A stretch of DNA of 64,000 bases from Pseudomonas sp. MYb185 (GTDB taxonomy: Bacteria > Pseudomonadota > Gammaproteobacteria > Pseudomonadales > Pseudomonadaceae), in contig NZ_PCQD01000005.1 of assembly GCF_002979975.1 (NCBI RefSeq), positions 6,071 through 70,070 on the forward strand, in the 5' to 3' direction. Both the position numbers and the translations under genes were made by a program. Every line of letters starts with the position of its first letter. Position 1 is the first letter of the stretch. Under the pieces are notes generated by a model. It did no database searches, had not been told where the DNA came from, and saw only the letters and a list, made by a program, of their open reading frames with translations. Of this stretch, positions 27,333 to 39,747 are shown piece by piece.

Positions 27333-29411
27333 ATGGACAGACACAACGGGGCGTCGGCGGCCGGTTCATTTCGCGGAGACATCGAAGGGTTGCGCGCGCT
27401 GGCGGCCTTGTTGGTGGCGATATTTCATATCTGGATGAACAAGGTGTCCGGTGGCGTGGATGTGTTCTTTGTAGCCTCCGGGTATCTGATCACGCTCTCG
27501 CTGTTGCGGCAATGCGAGCAGCAGGGCCGGGTGCGGCCACTGGTTTTCTGGGCGGGCCTGGCCCGGCGGTTGTTGCCGGCTGCGCTGCTGGTCATCGCCG
27601 CGGTGCTGCTGGGCACCTGGCTGTTGTTGCCACGGTCGCTGTGGATGCCGTCGATGAAGGAAAGCCTGGCGGCGATGTTCTACCTCGAGAACTGGCTGCT
27701 GGCACTCAACTCGGTGGACTACCTGGCACGCGACAATCTGCCCAGCCCGGTGCAGCATTACTGGGCGCTGTCGGCACAGGGACAATTCTATGCGCTCTGG
27801 CCGTTCGTCATCATGCTGGCGCTGTACCTGGGCAGGCGACTGCAACTGAATCGCCGTCAGGCGGTGATGCTGACGTTTGCCGGGGTCTTCATCCTGTCGC
27901 TGGGGTTTTCCATCATCCACACCGCTGCCAACCAGACCTTCGCCTATTTCAATACCTTTGCCCGGGTCTGGCAGTTCGCTCTCGGCGGGCTGGTGGCGAT
28001 CATGCCCTGGGCGTCGATTCCCGCTGAAATACGTCGGGTCATGGGCTGGCTGGGGTTGGTGGCCATTCTCAGCTGCGGCATGGTGCTGGATGTGTCGTTG
28101 AGCTTCCCCGGTTACGTGGCACTCTGGCCCTCGTTGGGCGCGGCGCTGATCCTGGCGGCCGGAGCGACCGTGGTGGGGGGCAGTGCAGGCCGGTTGCTGT
28201 CGATTCGACCGTTGATCTGGTTGGGCGGCATCAGCTATGCCTTCTATCTCTGGCATTGGCCGATAATGATCTTCTTCCGCGCCACCTTTGCCGAGTTGGG
28301 CGTTGCCTGGTATGGCGGGGTGCTGATCCTGCTGCTGTCACTGTTGCTGGCCTGGGGAACCACCCGACTGATCGAGAAGCCGGTGCGCAGCCATCTTGGC
28401 AGGCGGTCACCGGGCTTTGTCTATGTCACGGCCTTGGCTGCATTCGCTCCGCTGGTGCTGGCAATCGCCCTGTGGCGCAATGAGGTTCAGGGCCTGGCCG
28501 AGCAGTATCAGGTGCCGGAAACGGTGGATGCATCGTTGTATCCGGGCGCGCGGGCATTGGCTGCCGGGCTGGCGCACGGCTCCACCGAGGACACGGCCAT
28601 CATTCCGGAGCCGTTCATGGCCAGCAGGGATGTGCCCAAGCCCTATCGCGAGGGTTGCCATCAGAGTCTGCTGGGGAGCGAGGCGAGTGCCTGCCAATAT
28701 GGCCATGCGGATGGTGTGCTGACCATTGCGGTGGCGGGCAGCTCACATGCCACCCATTGGGTGCCGGCATTGGAGAAGATCGCTCTGCAGCGCAACTGGC
28801 GCCTGGTGAGCTATACCAAGAACGGCTGCCGCTTCACCGCCAATGCTGATGAATCGCCGGATAACCGCCAGAACTCCTGCGCAGTATGGAATGACAATGT
28901 GCTGGCGGCGCTCGAGCAGTTGGCGCCGGACCTGGTGTTTACCACCGCCACCGTGGCGGCGACGGCGGATCGCCCGGAGCATGTGCCGGATGGCTATGTT
29001 GAGCAGTGGAAGAAGCTGCAGCAGATGCAGCTGAGGATCATCGCCGTGCGCGATACGCCTTTCATGGGCTTCCATGTACCGACCTGCGTGGATATCAATG
29101 GCGCTGATTCGCGGCACTGCTCGCGTCCCAGGGAACAGGCGCTGGCGGCCGATCTGCGCCTGCCGCTGGAAGAGCTGGATGCGAAGGAGCAGGCTATCCA
29201 TTTCATCGATATGAGTGATTACTTCTGCACCCGTGACAGTTGCCCGGCGGTGGCGGGCAATGTCCTGATCTACAAGGACAGAAGCCATATATCCACGGTT
29301 TACATGAAGTCCCTGAGCGGCTTCCTGGCGGAGGCGATCGACCGCTCTAGCTGGCCGTTGGCTGAGCGCCAGGCCAGCCACTTTCCGAGGGGCAGACCGC
29401 TGGTGTTCTGA
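27333..29411 (+). CDS. Acyltransferase-3 family O-acyltransferase with C-terminal SGNH domain
   Basis: The 692-residue protein joins an OafA-type membrane domain (about 10 spans, residues 15-400; N-terminal signature RGDIEGLRALAALLVAIFH with the conserved Arg and His) to a periplasmic SGNH domain. The latter starts with AVAGSSHATHW (block I, with GSS rather than GDS) and ends with the YKDRSHIS block that carries the catalytic Asp and His. Such enzymes transfer acetyl groups across the membrane to polysaccharides. It lies 3 bp after the ATP-grasp gene, and both probably decorate the product of the adjacent locus. It is convergent with glmS, 21 bp away. Confidence 0.92.
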   Translation: MDRHNGASAAGSFRGDIEGLRALAALLVAIFHIWMNKVSGGVDVFFVASGYLITLSLLRQCEQQGRVRPLVFWAGLARRLLPAALLVIAAVLLGTWLLLPRSLWMPSMKESLAAMFYLENWLLALNSVDYLARDNLPSPVQHYWALSAQGQFYALWPFVIMLALYLGRRLQLNRRQAVMLTFAGVFILSLGFSIIHTAANQTFAYFNTFARVWQFALGGLVAIMPWASIPAEIRRVMGWLGLVAILSCGMVLDVSLSFPGYVALWPSLGAALILAAGATVVGGSAGRLLSIRPLIWLGGISYAFYLWHWPIMIFFRATFAELGVAWYGGVLILLLSLLLAWGTTRLIEKPVRSHLGRRSPGFVYVTALAAFAPLVLAIALWRNEVQGLAEQYQVPETVDASLYPGARALAAGLAHGSTEDTAIIPEPFMASRDVPKPYREGCHQSLLGSEASACQYGHADGVLTIAVAGSSHATHWVPALEKIALQRNWRLVSYTKNGCRFTANADESPDNRQNSCAVWNDNVLAALEQLAPDLVFTTATVAATADRPEHVPDGYVEQWKKLQQMQLRIIAVRDTPFMGFHVPTCVDINGADSRHCSRPREQALAADLRLPLEELDAKEQAIHFIDMSDYFCTRDSCPAVAGNVLIYKDRSHISTVYMKSLSGFLAEAIDRSSWPLAERQASHFPRGRPLVF

Positions 29412-29470
29412 GCAGCGGTCTTGCGCAGTGGCTTATTCCACGGTCACCGACTTGGCCAGGTTCCTGGGTT
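29405..29470. other. Predicted Tn7 attachment region at the glmS 3' end
   Basis: The end of glmS (encoding NLAKSVTVE) is the conserved target of Tn7-type TnsD proteins. Insertion normally occurs about 25 bp beyond the stop, which here is near 29408, at the stop codon of the acyltransferase gene. The site is unoccupied. This is based on known Tn7 biology, not on any insertion seen. Confidence 0.45.
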
Positions 29471-31256
29471 TGTCGACATCCGTGCCCTTGACCAGGGCAA
29501 CGTGATAGCTGAGCAGTTGCAGCGGAATGGTGTACAGGATCGGAGAGATGATGTCGTCCACCTGGGGCAGGCTGATGGTTCCTTCGCCCTGTTCCTGGTC
29601 GATGCTTTCACAGGCGAAGGTGATCAGTTCGCCGCCGCGGGCGCGTACTTCCTCCAGATTGGATTTGAGCTTTTCCAGCAAGCTGTCGCTGGGGGCGACG
29701 CTGACTACCGGCATGTCCTCGTCGACCAGGGCCAGCGGGCCATGCTTGAGCTCACCCGCGGCGTAGGCCTCGGCGTGGATATAGGAGATTTCCTTGAGCT
29801 TGAGCGCACCTTCCATGGCGATGGGGTAGTGCGGGCCGCGCCCCAGAAACAGCGCGTGGTGCTTGTTGGCGAAACGCTGCGCCAGGGCGGTGATGGCTGG
29901 TTCCAGCGCCAGTACCTGAGTGATCAGCGCGGGTAGCTTGCGTAGCGCGGCCACATTGTCGGCTACCTGCGGCGCGCTGCGGTCGCGCACTTGCAACAAT
30001 GCGGTGGTGAACCACAGCAGGGCGACCAGTTGCGTGGTGAATGCCTTGGTCGAGGCGACGCCGATTTCCGGGCCGGCATGGGTCAGCAACCGCCAGTCGG
30101 CTTCACGCACCAGCGAGCTGCCGGCGACGTTGCAGATGGCCAGGGTGGCAAGATAGCCCTGATTCCTGGCGAAGCGCAGTGCGGCCAGGGTATCGGCGGT
30201 TTCGCCCGATTGGGAGATGGTGATCAGCAATGTGTTGGCCGGTACCACCACGGTACGGTAGCGGTACTCGCTGGCCACCTCAACCTGGCAGGGCAGCCCG
30301 ACCAGGGATTCGATCCAGTAGCGGGCGACCAGCCCGGCGTGGTAGCTGGTGCCGCAGGCGACGATATGAATGTTCTGAATGTCTGCCAGACGGGTTTCCG
30401 CCTCCGGACCGAGAATGGCGGTCAGTACATGGTCGTCGCCCAGGGTGCCGCTGAGGGTGTCGCTGATGGCCTCCGGCTGCTCGAAGATTTCCTTGAGCAT
30501 GTAGTGACGGTACTCACCTTTTTCCAGGCTGTGGGCGGCGTGTTCGTAGCGTTTGACCGGACGTTCGGCCTGCTGGTACTCGCGATCCCAGATGTCGCAT
30601 TGGTCGTGGCTCAGGCGCGCATGGTCGCCTTCGTCCAAGTAGCGGAAGCGGTCGGTGACCTGCAGCAGGGCCAGCGGGTCGGACGCCAGGTAGTGTTCGC
30701 CGCTGCCCTCGCCAACGACCAGTGGGCTGCCCATGCGGGCGCAGTACAGGTTGTGCGGTTCATCCTCATGCACCAGGGCCAATGCATAGGCGCCATGCAG
30801 TTCACCGAGGGCGGCGCGAAAGGCGCTCAGCAGATCCGGGGTCTGGCTGTAATGCCAGGCGATCAGGTGCGCGACCACTTCGGTATCGGTCTCGGAGGTA
30901 AACACGTAGCCCAGATCGGTCAACTTCCTGCGCAGGGGCGCGTGGTTTTCGATGATGCCGTTGTGCACGATCGCCAGCCCTTTGGACACATGCGGATGGG
31001 CATTGTGCTCGGCGGGCTTGCCATGGGTGGCCCAGCGGGTATGGGCGATGCCCAGGTAGCCATCAGCCGGACTGGCCGCCAGGGCCTTTTCCAGTTCCGC
31101 CACCTTGCCGGTGGCGCGAACCCGCTGAATACCGGTGCCGGCGGCCAACACGGCGACACCGGCCGAATCATAGCCGCGATACTCCAGGCGACGCAGACCT
31201 TCGAGCAGAATGGGGGTGATATTGCGCTGAGCGACCGCGCCGACGATTCCGCACAT
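29433..31256 (-). CDS. glmS: Glutamine-fructose-6-phosphate aminotransferase (isomerizing)
   Basis: The start at 31256 gives MCGIVGAV, so the N-terminal Cys nucleophile follows Met removal; a GTG further upstream (31301) is in frame but would mask it. The 607-residue enzyme has an N-terminal glutamine amidohydrolase domain (TRWATHGKPAEHNAHPH) and two SIS sugar-isomerase domains (ACGTSYHAG, ISQSGETADTLAAL, and LGRGPHYPIAMEGALKLKE), ending in KSVTVE. It makes glucosamine-6-phosphate for peptidoglycan and LPS. A large hairpin array fills the gap upstream. Confidence 0.98.
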   Translation of the reverse strand: MCGIVGAVAQRNITPILLEGLRRLEYRGYDSAGVAVLAAGTGIQRVRATGKVAELEKALAASPADGYLGIAHTRWATHGKPAEHNAHPHVSKGLAIVHNGIIENHAPLRRKLTDLGYVFTSETDTEVVAHLIAWHYSQTPDLLSAFRAALGELHGAYALALVHEDEPHNLYCARMGSPLVVGEGSGEHYLASDPLALLQVTDRFRYLDEGDHARLSHDQCDIWDREYQQAERPVKRYEHAAHSLEKGEYRHYMLKEIFEQPEAISDTLSGTLGDDHVLTAILGPEAETRLADIQNIHIVACGTSYHAGLVARYWIESLVGLPCQVEVASEYRYRTVVVPANTLLITISQSGETADTLAALRFARNQGYLATLAICNVAGSSLVREADWRLLTHAGPEIGVASTKAFTTQLVALLWFTTALLQVRDRSAPQVADNVAALRKLPALITQVLALEPAITALAQRFANKHHALFLGRGPHYPIAMEGALKLKEISYIHAEAYAAGELKHGPLALVDEDMPVVSVAPSDSLLEKLKSNLEEVRARGGELITFACESIDQEQGEGTISLPQVDDIISPILYTIPLQLLSYHVALVKGTDVDKPRNLAKSVTVE

Positions 31257-31331
31257 GTTGTGGTTTCCTTGTTGCCGGGTGCAAAGACCGCAGTTTAACA
31301 CTGCTGGTCGAGGGACGATATTCTGGGGTTT

Positions 31332-31960
31332 GGGTTGTCGCGCGCCTGCGCGACAACGGGCTGGCTGCTGCTGGGAGCTCGCAGGCGTCGCGCAGGGGCG
31401 CTACACCCCGAACCAGGCACAGCGCGTTCTCGGGTTGTCGCGCGCCTGCGCGACGACGGGCTAGCTGCTGCTGGGAGCTTGCAGGCGTAGCGCAGGGGCG
31501 CTACACCCCGAAACCAGGCACAGCACGTTCTCGGGTTGTCGCGCGCCTGCGCGACGACGGGCTGGCTGCTGCTGGGAGCTCGCAGGCGTAGCGCAGGGGC
31601 GCTACACCCCGAAACCAGGCACAGCGCGTTCTCGGGTTGTCGCGCCCCTGCGCGACGACGGGCTGGCTGCTGCTGGGAGCTCGCAGGCGTAGCGCAGGGG
31701 CGCTACACCCCGAAACCAGGCACAGCGCGTTCTCGGGTTGTCGCGCGCCTGCGCGACGACGGGCTGGCTGCTGCTGGGAGCTCGCAGCAGCAGCGCAGGG
31801 GCACTACACCCCGAACCAGGCACAGCGCGTTCTCGGGTTGTCGCGCGCTTGCGCGACGACGGGCTGGCTGCTGCAGGGAGCTCGCAGGCGTAGCGCAGGG
31901 GCGCTACACCCCGAAACCAGGCACGGCACGTTCTCGGGTTGTCGCGCGCCTGCGCGACGA
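31332..31960. repeat. Tandem array of 101-bp units with two hairpins each
   Basis: The motif GGGTTGTCGCGCGCCTGCG starts at 31332, 31432, 31533, 31634 (loop variant), 31735, 31835 and 31936, that is, every 100-101 bp. Each unit has a GTCGCGC/GCGCGAC hairpin with a GCCT-type loop, then GTAGCGC-AGGG-GCGCTAC about 40 bp later. The first unit has GTCGCGC and the fifth a mismatched arm in place of GTAGCGC. The last copy ends 10 bp before the stop of the chemoreceptor gene. Units are near identical, indicating recent amplification or homogenisation. Confidence 0.97.
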
Positions 31961-31969
31961 CACTGGGGC

Positions 31970-33532
31970 CTAGCGCCGGTTGAAGCGCTTCACCAGTGCT
32001 CTCTGGCTGGTGGCGCTGGCTGCCAGTTGCAGGTTGATCTCGGCGCTGTGCCGGGCGTGGGTGGCGGTCTGGTCGGAGAGCACGGCGATGTTGGTGATGT
32101 TCTGGTTGATCTCGTCGACCACGGCGCTCTGCTCCTCGGCGGCGCTGGCAATCTGGCCGGCCATGTCATTGACCCGCTCGATGGCCTGGCGAATGCCGTC
32201 CAGTGCCTCGTCAGCCTGGATAACCAACTGGACGCCCTGGTCCGCCTGTTCGCTGCCGGCGTGCATGGTGCTGACGGCCCGGCCGGTGGCCTGCTGCAGG
32301 TTGTCGATCAGCCGGTGAATCTGTTCGGTGGAGTCGGCGGTACGCTTGGCCAGGGCTCGGACCTCGTCGGCGACCACGGCAAAGCCGCGTCCCTGTTCGC
32401 CGGCCCGGGCCGCTTCGATGGCGGCGTTGAGTGCCAGCAGGTTGGTCTGCTCGGCGATGCCCTTGATCACATCCACCACGGTGCCGATTTCCTTGGCATC
32501 GGTCGCCAGTTGCGAGGCAACGGTGGCGGCGGAGCTGACCGAGGAGGAGAGCATTTCGATCGAGTCGCGGGCCTTGCCGGCCACCAGCTTGCCCTGTTCG
32601 GCCTGCTGGTTGGCGCTGCGGGCGGCATCGGCTGCGCGATGTACGTTGCCGGCCACTTCCTGGGTGGCGGCGGACATCTCGTTGACGGCGGCCGCCACCA
32701 TGTCGGTTTCGTTGCGCTGGCGCTCCAGCTGCTCGCTGCTTTGCCTGGACAGGTCGCTGCTGTGCAGGGCCTGTTGCCGAAGTTGCTCGGTGCTGTCGGC
32801 GACGCGGGTGATGCAGGTGCGCAGTTGCGCCTGCTGGCTGTGCAGGGCCATTTCCAGTTGGCCGAGTGGTCCGCGATGGTCGGTATACATCTGTGCGAGC
32901 AGCGGATCGGTAATGCTGTTCTCGGCGCCATCGGTGAGCATGCGCAGCAGGGTGCAGTCGCGCATGTGTTTCAGCAGGATGCCGATCGGGCCACCAACCG
33001 CCGCTGCCAGCAGCAGCCCCCAGAGACCGAGAAAATGCACCGCCAGGCCGCCGAAGCAACTGAGCAGGGCGACCGGCAGCATGATCTGCGCCATGCCCAG
33101 CCAGTCGGCCGGGACCGCCTTGCGTCCGGCATTGAGCCGGGCATACAGACGGGTGGCACGGGCGACCTGGTCAGGTGTGGTCTGGGTGCGCACCGACTCG
33201 AAGCCGACTACCTCGTCGTCCTCGCGGATCGGCGTGATGAAGGCGTTGACCCAGTAGTGATCGCCATTCTTGCAGCGATTCTTGACCACGCCCATCCAGC
33301 TGCGGCCCTGCTTGAGGTCATTCCACAGGTGCGCATAGACCGCCTGGGGTACATCCGGGTGGCGCACGATATTGTGCGCCTGGCCGATCAGTTCCTCGCG
33401 GTCGAAGCCGGAAACCTCGACGAAGGCGTCATTGCAGTAGGTGACTACGCCTTTCAGGTTGGTGGTGGAAATCAGTCTCTGGTTGGCATTGAAGGTTCTC
33501 TCCCGTTGTGTCACGGGTAGATTCTTGCGCAT
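31970..33532 (-). CDS. Aer-like PAS-domain chemotaxis receptor
   Basis: The 520-residue receptor has an N-terminal PAS domain (about 10-115; [22 protein letters not shown] ... [13 protein letters not shown]) of the FAD-binding Aer type, two central hydrophobic segments (about 155-195) that anchor it in the inner membrane, and a cytoplasmic signalling domain with the hairpin tip [24 protein letters not shown] (split by one line here) and [15 protein letters not shown]. It should sense redox or energy state and signal to CheA. CAGGAAA precedes the ATG. There is no CheB/R-binding pentapeptide at the C terminus. Confidence 0.93.
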   Translation of the reverse strand: MRKNLPVTQRERTFNANQRLISTTNLKGVVTYCNDAFVEVSGFDREELIGQAHNIVRHPDVPQAVYAHLWNDLKQGRSWMGVVKNRCKNGDHYWVNAFITPIREDDEVVGFESVRTQTTPDQVARATRLYARLNAGRKAVPADWLGMAQIMLPVALLSCFGGLAVHFLGLWGLLLAAAVGGPIGILLKHMRDCTLLRMLTDGAENSITDPLLAQMYTDHRGPLGQLEMALHSQQAQLRTCITRVADSTEQLRQQALHSSDLSRQSSEQLERQRNETDMVAAAVNEMSAATQEVAGNVHRAADAARSANQQAEQGKLVAGKARDSIEMLSSSVSSAATVASQLATDAKEIGTVVDVIKGIAEQTNLLALNAAIEAARAGEQGRGFAVVADEVRALAKRTADSTEQIHRLIDNLQQATGRAVSTMHAGSEQADQGVQLVIQADEALDGIRQAIERVNDMAGQIASAAEEQSAVVDEINQNITNIAVLSDQTATHARHSAEINLQLAASATSQRALVKRFNRR

Positions 33533-33661
33533 GGGGTTTCCTGAAGGCTCGGGTTATCTGGACTATTCTAATTAGATGTTATCCGGTGGTTATCGGCCAG
33601 ACCGCCTAGTTCTTGAACGGACTTGTCGGTCTTGAGAATTCTAAATGAGGAGCAGTCCCTG

Positions 33662-36391
<2,730 letters not shown>

Positions 36392-36401
36392 GGGACCTGT
36401 C

Positions 36402-36826
36402 GTCGAGCAGGCGCTCGACAACCCGAAGGGCGTAGCGCCGGCGCGCTACACCCCGGAGTAGCCAAGCATAATGTGGGTGCACTCGCCCCTCCCTCCAATG
36501 GGTTGTCGAGCGCCTGCTCGACGACGGCTGTTGCGAGGGGGCTGGGAATTCGCTGGCGCAGCGCCGGCGCGCTACACCCCAGAGTAGCCCAGCATAATGT
36601 GGATGCATTCGCCCTCCAATGGGTTGTCGAGCGCCTGCTCGACGACGGCTGCTGCGAGGGGGCTGGGAATTCGCTGGCGTAGCGCAGGCGCGCTACACCC
36701 CGGAGTAGCAGGTGCAAGCAGAGTGTGGATGCACTCGCCCCCCCAATGGGTTGTCGAGCGCCTGCTCGACGACGGTTGTTGCGAGATGGCTGGGAGTTCG
36801 CTGGCATAGCGCAGGCGCGCTACACC
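36402..36826. repeat. Hairpin array, roughly 124-bp units
   Basis: After a GTCGAGC-AGGC-GCTCGAC hairpin (36402-36419) and a GTAGCGC-CGGC-GCGCTAC hairpin, three units begin with GGTTGTCGAGCGCCTGCTCG at 36501, 36622 and 36749 (121 and 127 bp apart). Each unit has the GTCGAGC/GCTCGAC hairpin, a conserved 35-45-bp spacer (GGGAATTCGCTGGC), a GTAGCGC/GCGCTAC hairpin and a variable AT-richer stretch. It fills the whole space between the convergent acnA and ABC-transporter genes. Confidence 0.95.
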
Positions 36827-36840
36827 TTGAGGTGCGGAGC

Positions 36841-38667
36841 CTACTCGCCCAGAAAGCCACCTGACTGCCGTGCCCAGAGCTGGGCATACAGCCCGCCCTG
36901 ACTTATCAATTCACTGTGGCTGCCATCCTCGACGATGCGTCCCTGGTCCATGACGATCAGCCGGTCCATCTCGGCGATGGTCGACAGGCGGTGGGCGATG
37001 GCGATCACGGTTTTGCCCTGCATCAACTGGTTGAGGTTTTCCTGGATCGCGGCTTCGACTTCCGAGTCCAGCGCCGAGGTGGCCTCGTCGAGGATCAGGA
37101 TCGGCGCGTCCTTGAGCATGACCCGGGCAATGGCGATGCGCTGACGTTGCCCGCCGGAGAGCTTCACTCCGCGTTCGCCGACATGGGCGTCATAGCCGTG
37201 CCGGCCCCGGGCGTCACCGAGGCCGGGGATGAATCCGTCGGCATGGGCGCTGCGGGCGGCCTGTTGCACCATCTCCTCGGTGGCGTCGGGGCGGCCGTAG
37301 CGGATGTTGTCGCGTACCGAGCGGTGCAGCAGGGAGGTGTCCTGGGTGACCATGCCGATATGTTCGCGCAGCGAGTCCTGGCTGACCTCGGCTATATTCT
37401 GGCCGTCGATGAGGATCTGCCCGTCTTCGACATCGTAGAAGCGCAGCAGCAGGTTCACCAGGGTCGACTTGCCGGCACCGGAGCGGCCGACCAGGCCGAT
37501 CTTTTCCCCGGGGCGGATGTGCAGGTTCAGTTCGTCCATCACCCCATGGCCCTTGCCATAGTGGAACTGCACATGCTCGAAGCGGATATCGCCTTGAGTG
37601 ACCTGCAGGCGTTTGGCATCGGGCCGATCGGTGACCAGTTGCGGGCGGGAGATGGAACTGATGCCATCCTGCACGGTGCCGATATTCTCGAACAGTGCGG
37701 AGATCTCCCACATGATCCACTGCGACATGCCCCACAGCCGCAGTACCAGGCCGACCGCCACGGCGACGGCGCCAACGCCGATGATCTCCTGCAGCCACAA
37801 CCAGATGGCCAGCCCGGTGACGCTGCTCAGCAGGATGCCGTTGAGCACGTAAAGTGACAGGTTGACCAGGGTCACCAGGCGCATCTGCCGGTAGACGGTG
37901 TCCATGAACCCGGTCATGCCCTCACGGGCGTGGACGGCTTCGCGCTGTGCATGGGAGAACAGCTTGACGGTCTGGATATTGGTGTAGCTATCGACCACGC
38001 CGCCGGTCATCACCGAGCGCGCATCGGCCTGCTGCTCGGCGACCTTGCCGAGCCGGGGGATGAAATAACTCATCATCAGCAGGTAGCCAGTGGCCCAGGC
38101 GAGCATGGGCACGATCAACCGCCAGTCGGCCAGGCCCATCACCAGCAGGGTGCCGAGGAAGTACACGGCGACGTAGTTGAGCACGTCGATCAGCTTGATC
38201 ACGCACTCGCGCACTGCCAGGGCGGTCTGCATCATCTTGGTGGCGATGCGGCCGGCGAATTCATCCTGATAGAAGGTCATCGACTGGCGCAGCAGGTAGC
38301 GGTGTACCAGCCAGCGGATACGCATCGGGTAGTTGCCCATCAGCGTCTGGTGGCTGAACAGCGAGTTGATCAGGATCAGCAGCGGTAACAGGCCCATGAC
38401 CACCAGGAACATGCCGGTCAGCTTCCAGCCTTCGTTCTGCACGAAGGTACTGCGGTCCTGGTGCGACAGCCAGTCGACGATATTGCCGAGGAAGCTGAAC
38501 AGCCACACCTCGGTGATGGCAATGCCTGCCATCAGCACGGCGGCGATGATCAGGTACGGCCAGGAGCCCCGGGTGTAATGCAGACAGAATGCCAGCAGCG
38601 TGCGCGGCGGCTGGGTGGGTTCTTCTGCGGGGAAGGGGTCGAGACGTTGTTCAAACCAGCGGAACAT
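36841..38667 (-). CDS. ABC exporter, fused permease and ATP-binding domains (MsbA-like)
   Basis: From the Met at 38667 (residue 29 of the longer frame; sequence MFRWFEQRLDPFP is the usual start in relatives) the protein has 608 residues. Six membrane spans lie in about 30-330. The ATPase domain shows Walker A GLVGRSGAGKST, Q-loop VTQDT, signature KLSGGQRQRIAIAR, Walker B ILILDEATSALD and the H-loop AHRLST. It is a type-IV half-transporter that would act as a homodimer, exporting a lipid or hydrophobic compound. No substrate genes are adjacent. The Shine-Dalgarno is weak, so the start is tentative. Confidence 0.9.
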   Translation of the reverse strand: MFRWFEQRLDPFPAEEPTQPPRTLLAFCLHYTRGSWPYLIIAAVLMAGIAITEVWLFSFLGNIVDWLSHQDRSTFVQNEGWKLTGMFLVVMGLLPLLILINSLFSHQTLMGNYPMRIRWLVHRYLLRQSMTFYQDEFAGRIATKMMQTALAVRECVIKLIDVLNYVAVYFLGTLLVMGLADWRLIVPMLAWATGYLLMMSYFIPRLGKVAEQQADARSVMTGGVVDSYTNIQTVKLFSHAQREAVHAREGMTGFMDTVYRQMRLVTLVNLSLYVLNGILLSSVTGLAIWLWLQEIIGVGAVAVAVGLVLRLWGMSQWIMWEISALFENIGTVQDGISSISRPQLVTDRPDAKRLQVTQGDIRFEHVQFHYGKGHGVMDELNLHIRPGEKIGLVGRSGAGKSTLVNLLLRFYDVEDGQILIDGQNIAEVSQDSLREHIGMVTQDTSLLHRSVRDNIRYGRPDATEEMVQQAARSAHADGFIPGLGDARGRHGYDAHVGERGVKLSGGQRQRIAIARVMLKDAPILILDEATSALDSEVEAAIQENLNQLMQGKTVIAIAHRLSTIAEMDRLIVMDQGRIVEDGSHSELISQGGLYAQLWARQSGGFLGE

Positions 38668-38763
38668 GAAAGCAGCCTGTGGCAACAGCGAAGGCTGGGC
38701 ATTATGCGCGCTGAGGGGAGTCGGGCTCAAGTGAGAAGGCATGCGCTGCACGGTTGAAAGGAA

Positions 38764-38842
38764 GGCCGAGTTCCATCTCGGCCAGCGGCGTTGCAGGCGG
38801 CTCCGTTGGTCGAGATGGAACTCGACGGGGTTGCCATCGACC
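38764..38842. repeat. Hairpin repeats with an intermediate stem
   Basis: GGCCGAG-TTCCAT-CTCGGCC (38764-38783) is intermediate between the GGTCGAG and GGCCGGG stems. It is followed by GTCGAG-ATGGAA-CTCGAC (38809-38826) and a weaker GGTTGCCATCGACC (38829-38842). The rest of the 257-bp gap 38668-38924 shows nothing else I can name. Confidence 0.88.
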
Positions 38843-38924
38843 TTTCATGCTTCTCTGTACTTGGGAAGACTTTCATGATGCAGTGCTCCACAATGATATG
38901 AGTGATTCAGGCCATAGGTGATCC

Positions 38925-39734
38925 ATGACCTGGTGGAAAAGTCTGTTGGGAAGGTTGTTGATGAGTGATCGGGAAACCCTGCTGGAACGGCGCCGTGATG
39001 ACTACGGTTCGCTGCGGATCACCGAGAACGGGGAGGGTTATCGGTTTCTGTATTTCGGTGAGCTGACCGAACAGAGCTGTGTTTTTCACGCCGATCCGGC
39101 GTGGCTGGAATACGATTACACCCGGGCCATGCTGCTGGGCGCGTTCTGGTGCGCGCCACCGGCGCAGATGACCTTGCTGGGGCTGGGTGGTGGCGCGTTG
39201 GCCAATTGCCTGGTGCGGCATTTCGCGCCGGGTCGGGTGACCGCAGTCGAGCTGCGGGCCGAGGTGCTGGCGCTGGCCCGGCACTGGCTGGGCCTGTCGG
39301 ATGACCCGCGTCTGCAGGTGCGGATCGGTTGTGCCGAGCGGTATATCGCTGCAGCCCCCGCCAGTTGCGATCTGCTGTTCGTCGATCTGTACATGGAAGG
39401 CGGGCTGTCGCGTCTGCAGTTGCAGGCGAACTTCTTCGCCAAGTGCCAGCGGGCGTTGCGACCCGGTGGGGTGCTGGTGATCAACCAGTGGCAGATGGGC
39501 GACAGTGGTCTGCCCTACGCTGCAGCCATGCTCGGCGACCTGTTCGGCGAGCAGTACCTGCAGGTTCAGGTGGAGGAGGGCAATATCATCCTGTTCGTGC
39601 CGGCGGTGGGTGACCCGCCGCTACCGCTGGACCGGCCGGCCATGCATGCCTGGGCAGTGGCCCTGGAGCCGCAGCTGGGGTACTCGCTGCAGCCCTACAT
39701 CAATGATCTGTACCGCGCCGGAGAGGTGCTGTAG
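38925..39734 (+). CDS. Spermidine-synthase-like methyltransferase-fold protein
   Basis: The 269-residue protein has the Rossmann core of spermidine synthases: the glycine-rich LLGLGGGALANCLV (about residues 83-96), VTAVELRAEVLALAR and the acidic DLLFVDLYMEGG. It lacks the canonical polyamine-synthase GGGDGG motif, so aminopropyl transfer is doubtful and a SAM-binding enzyme of unknown substrate is the safer call. A second start at 38961 has GGGAAGG upstream and is equally possible. It ends 13 bp before the convergent SprT-like gene. Confidence 0.8.
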   Translation: MTWWKSLLGRLLMSDRETLLERRRDDYGSLRITENGEGYRFLYFGELTEQSCVFHADPAWLEYDYTRAMLLGAFWCAPPAQMTLLGLGGGALANCLVRHFAPGRVTAVELRAEVLALARHWLGLSDDPRLQVRIGCAERYIAAAPASCDLLFVDLYMEGGLSRLQLQANFFAKCQRALRPGGVLVINQWQMGDSGLPYAAAMLGDLFGEQYLQVQVEEGNIILFVPAVGDPPLPLDRPAMHAWAVALEPQLGYSLQPYINDLYRAGEVL

Positions 39735-39747
39735 CGCTCGCAGGGCC

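Noticed and set aside
29991-31298. A 435-codon plus-strand frame
   Set aside because: Antisense to glmS.
18955-31960. CRISPR arrays as explanation for the tandem repeats
   Set aside because: The units are 101-143 bp of homologous sequence throughout, with no unique spacers, and no cas genes are present.
31637-33520. A 627-codon plus-strand frame
   Set aside because: It joins the 101-bp array to the antisense of the chemoreceptor gene; the latter's domains are clear on the minus strand.
38925-39734. Calling this gene a true spermidine synthase
   Set aside because: The GGGDGG motif and the polyamine-pocket residues are not seen; only the nucleotide-binding fold is supported.
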